Below are positions 62,256-64,000 of a stretch of DNA of 64,000 nucleotides, one piece after another. Below the pieces are notes generated by a model, which was given only the letters and a program-made list of their open reading frames with translations, was not told the origin of the DNA and did no database searches. Source of the stretch: Sodiomyces alkalinus F11 (taxonomy: Eukaryota; Ascomycota; Sordariomycetes; Glomerellales; Plectosphaerellaceae); the NCBI RefSeq assembly GCF_003711515.1, contig NW_021167080.1, forward strand, positions 6,218,346 to 6,282,345, read 5' to 3'. The translations under genes were made by a program, and so were the position numbers. The first letter of the stretch is position 1. Each line of letters opens with the position of its first letter.

Positions 62256-63386
62256 ATGAAGCTTCTCCCCTTATTAACGGTACTCGGCACATCGACATAT
62301 GGAGCTTTGGCATGGGGAAGTAAGTGATCCAAGTTGCTCAGCTGATTCCTCCATAAAAAAATCAAGTACTCACAAAATCCGTTCTCTCAGGTCTCGGTCA
62401 CGTCACGACAGCTTACCTAGCAAGCCACTTCGTCTCCAACACGACCGAAGCCTTCTTCCAGGATCTCCTTCGTGACGAGACGAGCGACTACCTCGGCAAG
62501 GTGGCCACCTGGGCCGACACCATCCGCTACACCCGCTGGGGGCGCTTCACGAGCGTCTTCCACTTCATCGACGCCAAGGACGAGCCCCCGAACTACTGCG
62601 GCGTCGACCTGGCCCGCGACTGCAAGCCCGAAGGCTGCGTCGTCACCGCCCTGGCGAACTACACGGCCCGGCTCCTCGACCCGGCGCTGCCGGCCTGGGA
62701 GCGCAACCAGGCCGCGCGCTTCGTCGTCCATTTCGTCGGCGACATCCACCAGCCGCTGCACGACGAGAACGTCGCGCGGGGCGGCAACGGCATCCACGTG
62801 CTGTGGCAGGGTCGCCAGTTCAACCTCCACTACGTCTGGGACAGCGCCATCGCCGAGCGGCTGATTGGGGGGAGTCGACGGAAGCCGTACGACAATGCGA
62901 GGCGGTGGGCGGAAGAGCTTGCCGTCGAGATTCGGGAGGGCAAGTTTGCCGACGAGAGGGAGGGATGGCTGAAGGACGTCGACGTTGATGATGCGACGGA
63001 GACGGCACTGGCGTGGGTGCGGGAAGGCAACGCCTATGTCTGTTCACACGGTGAGTTTTGTTTTCCTGCCTCCCCCTTTCCTTCATATCTTTTTTACGCC
63101 GTATTCTGCTTGACTTTGGTTGAGAAATGAGAAATAACGGCGCTCGCTTCCCCTCTGTGACTTTGACTGTTACTAATCGTCCTACGTTTCGCTAGTATTG
63201 CCAGAAGGTCCTCTTGTTATCGAGGGACAGGAACTGAGTGGGGAGTACTATGAAAAGGCGGCTCCCGTCATCGAGTTGCAAGTTGCCCGTGCTGGGTACC
63301 GGATGGCTGCCTGGCTTGATCTCATCGCGAAGCGGTTCCAGGAACAAGGAGCCGACCGGGTTGAAGGTCCTTGGGAGGAACTTTGA
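62256..63386 (+). CDS. secreted S1/P1-type zinc nuclease, 304 aa
   Basis: Exons 62256-62319, 62391-63050 and 63196-63386, 305 codons. The signal peptide MKLLPLLTVLGTSTYGALA leaves mature Trp20, the residue whose amino group binds zinc in this family. All other ligands of the tri-zinc site are at the expected spacing: His25, Asp63, His79, His135, Asp139, His145, His168 and Asp172 (equivalent to H6, D44/45, H60, H116, D120, H126, H149 and D153 of P1/S1). It degrades single-stranded DNA/RNA and 3'-nucleotides outside the cell, for phosphate and nucleotide scavenging. Two Asn-X-Thr glycosylation sites (NTT, NYT) are present. It ends soon after GPWEEL, slightly longer than S1. Confidence 0.95.
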
Positions 63387-64000
63387 ATGGATTGAGCGCA
63401 CCACGACGACATGACGTTGCACCGTGGGATTTGATGCCATGCCTGTGTGCTTACTGGACGGGGCAGAGCGTGTTTGAAGCGCATGCCAGGGGTAATTGCT
63501 GTATCTTACCCCTACGGGAGAACGGCCTTTTCTTGAGTGCTTGGCTAGACTCGAACACGGGACATGCGAATTGGGACACGCCAAAAGACCCAAGTCCATC
63601 AGTCCGGTTTGTCCAAGATTTGATATAAAGAGGACGAAGGATCACAAATTCTCCATCGGGTTTCAGTTTCTGGCCCCGCAGTAGGAAAATATCTACATAC
63701 CATGCAGCAGACAGCGCTGAGTGATCCGTACCTACGAAGTATTTTGGGGTGCTGTCCCGCCAAGAGGGAAAAGGCCCGGTTGCTCGGCCGAGGGAGATAT
63801 ATGGTTCGTTGGCTTTGTTATGAAATTAAAGAGCCTTTTGGTTGGGACAAAGAAGAAACAGGACATGCGAGCGAGGTCGTTTCATCATGCTTTGACCCTG
63901 TTTGGGACATGGCGCCGTTGCAGAATGCACCATTCGGTCTAGTCCGGGACAGGGGGGACGGTTGAAGGCTGGGATAGCCGTGGATGATGCCAGGGGTACG
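63387..64000. other. 3' flank, no supported gene
   Basis: Short frames only. The downstream gene, if any, begins beyond the window. Confidence 0.5.

Overview
The window looks like chromosomal DNA of a filamentous ascomycete (Pezizomycotina, perhaps Sordariomycetes; species not determinable). The evidence is short GT-AG introns with CTAAC/CTGAC-type branch points, a fungal-type ATP sulfurylase with an APS-kinase-like C-terminal domain, TRI12-type MFS and TRP/ML-domain proteins, and a repeat block whose CpA/TpG dinucleotides have been converted to TpA while CpG survives. That last pattern is the signature of repeat-induced point mutation (RIP).

Layout. 1-322 is the mutated tail of an LTR element. 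1.1-15.7 kb is a normal gene-rich arm: an unrecognised RS-rich protein, ATP sulfurylase (MET3-type), a TRP/ML-domain membrane protein and aspartate-semialdehyde dehydrogenase (HOM2-type). 15.9-47.35 kb is one nested transposon block. 47.4-64 kb is the second normal arm: a TRI12-like MFS transporter, a PQ-loop transporter, a dynamin-like GTPase, an alpha/beta hydrolase and a secreted S1/P1 nuclease. The reading frames were spliced by eye from splice-site motifs and phase.

The transposon block resolves from target-site duplications and matching termini. A DNA transposon, here called T1 (15895-39758), sits between two copies of an 8-bp direct repeat, TTTCAACC. A Ty3/Gypsy chromovirus (Gypsy-A, 16282-23454, ATACC duplication) is inserted inside T1. 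A Ty1/Copia element (30329-39744, CAAAC duplication) is inserted at the tip of T1's right terminal repeat. The Copia carries a Gypsy solo LTR (31708-32215, ATAAT) and a MULE (34110-36851, ATAAGATA). A second, older, heavily mutated Gypsy copy (Gypsy-B, 39794-47351) lies 27 bp beyond T1. Two assembly gaps (60 and 220 N) fall in this block.

Three things stand out. (1) T1 has two convergent multi-intron genes, a DDE-transposase-like gene and an unrecognised partner. Nearly every intron of both carries a pair of GTATATAC palindromes, and one long intron type is shared between the two genes, which is what introner-like intron gain would leave. (2) The Gypsy family carries a spliced gene on the antisense strand next to the 3' LTR. 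It encodes a canonical Zn2Cys6 cluster plus coiled coil, is open in Gypsy-A and is recognisable in Gypsy-B. (3) The LTR promoter halves of three otherwise different subfamilies keep the same two-part site: a CACGTG inverted repeat with a 6-nt loop, beside a TGASTCA (Gcn4/CPC1-type) box.
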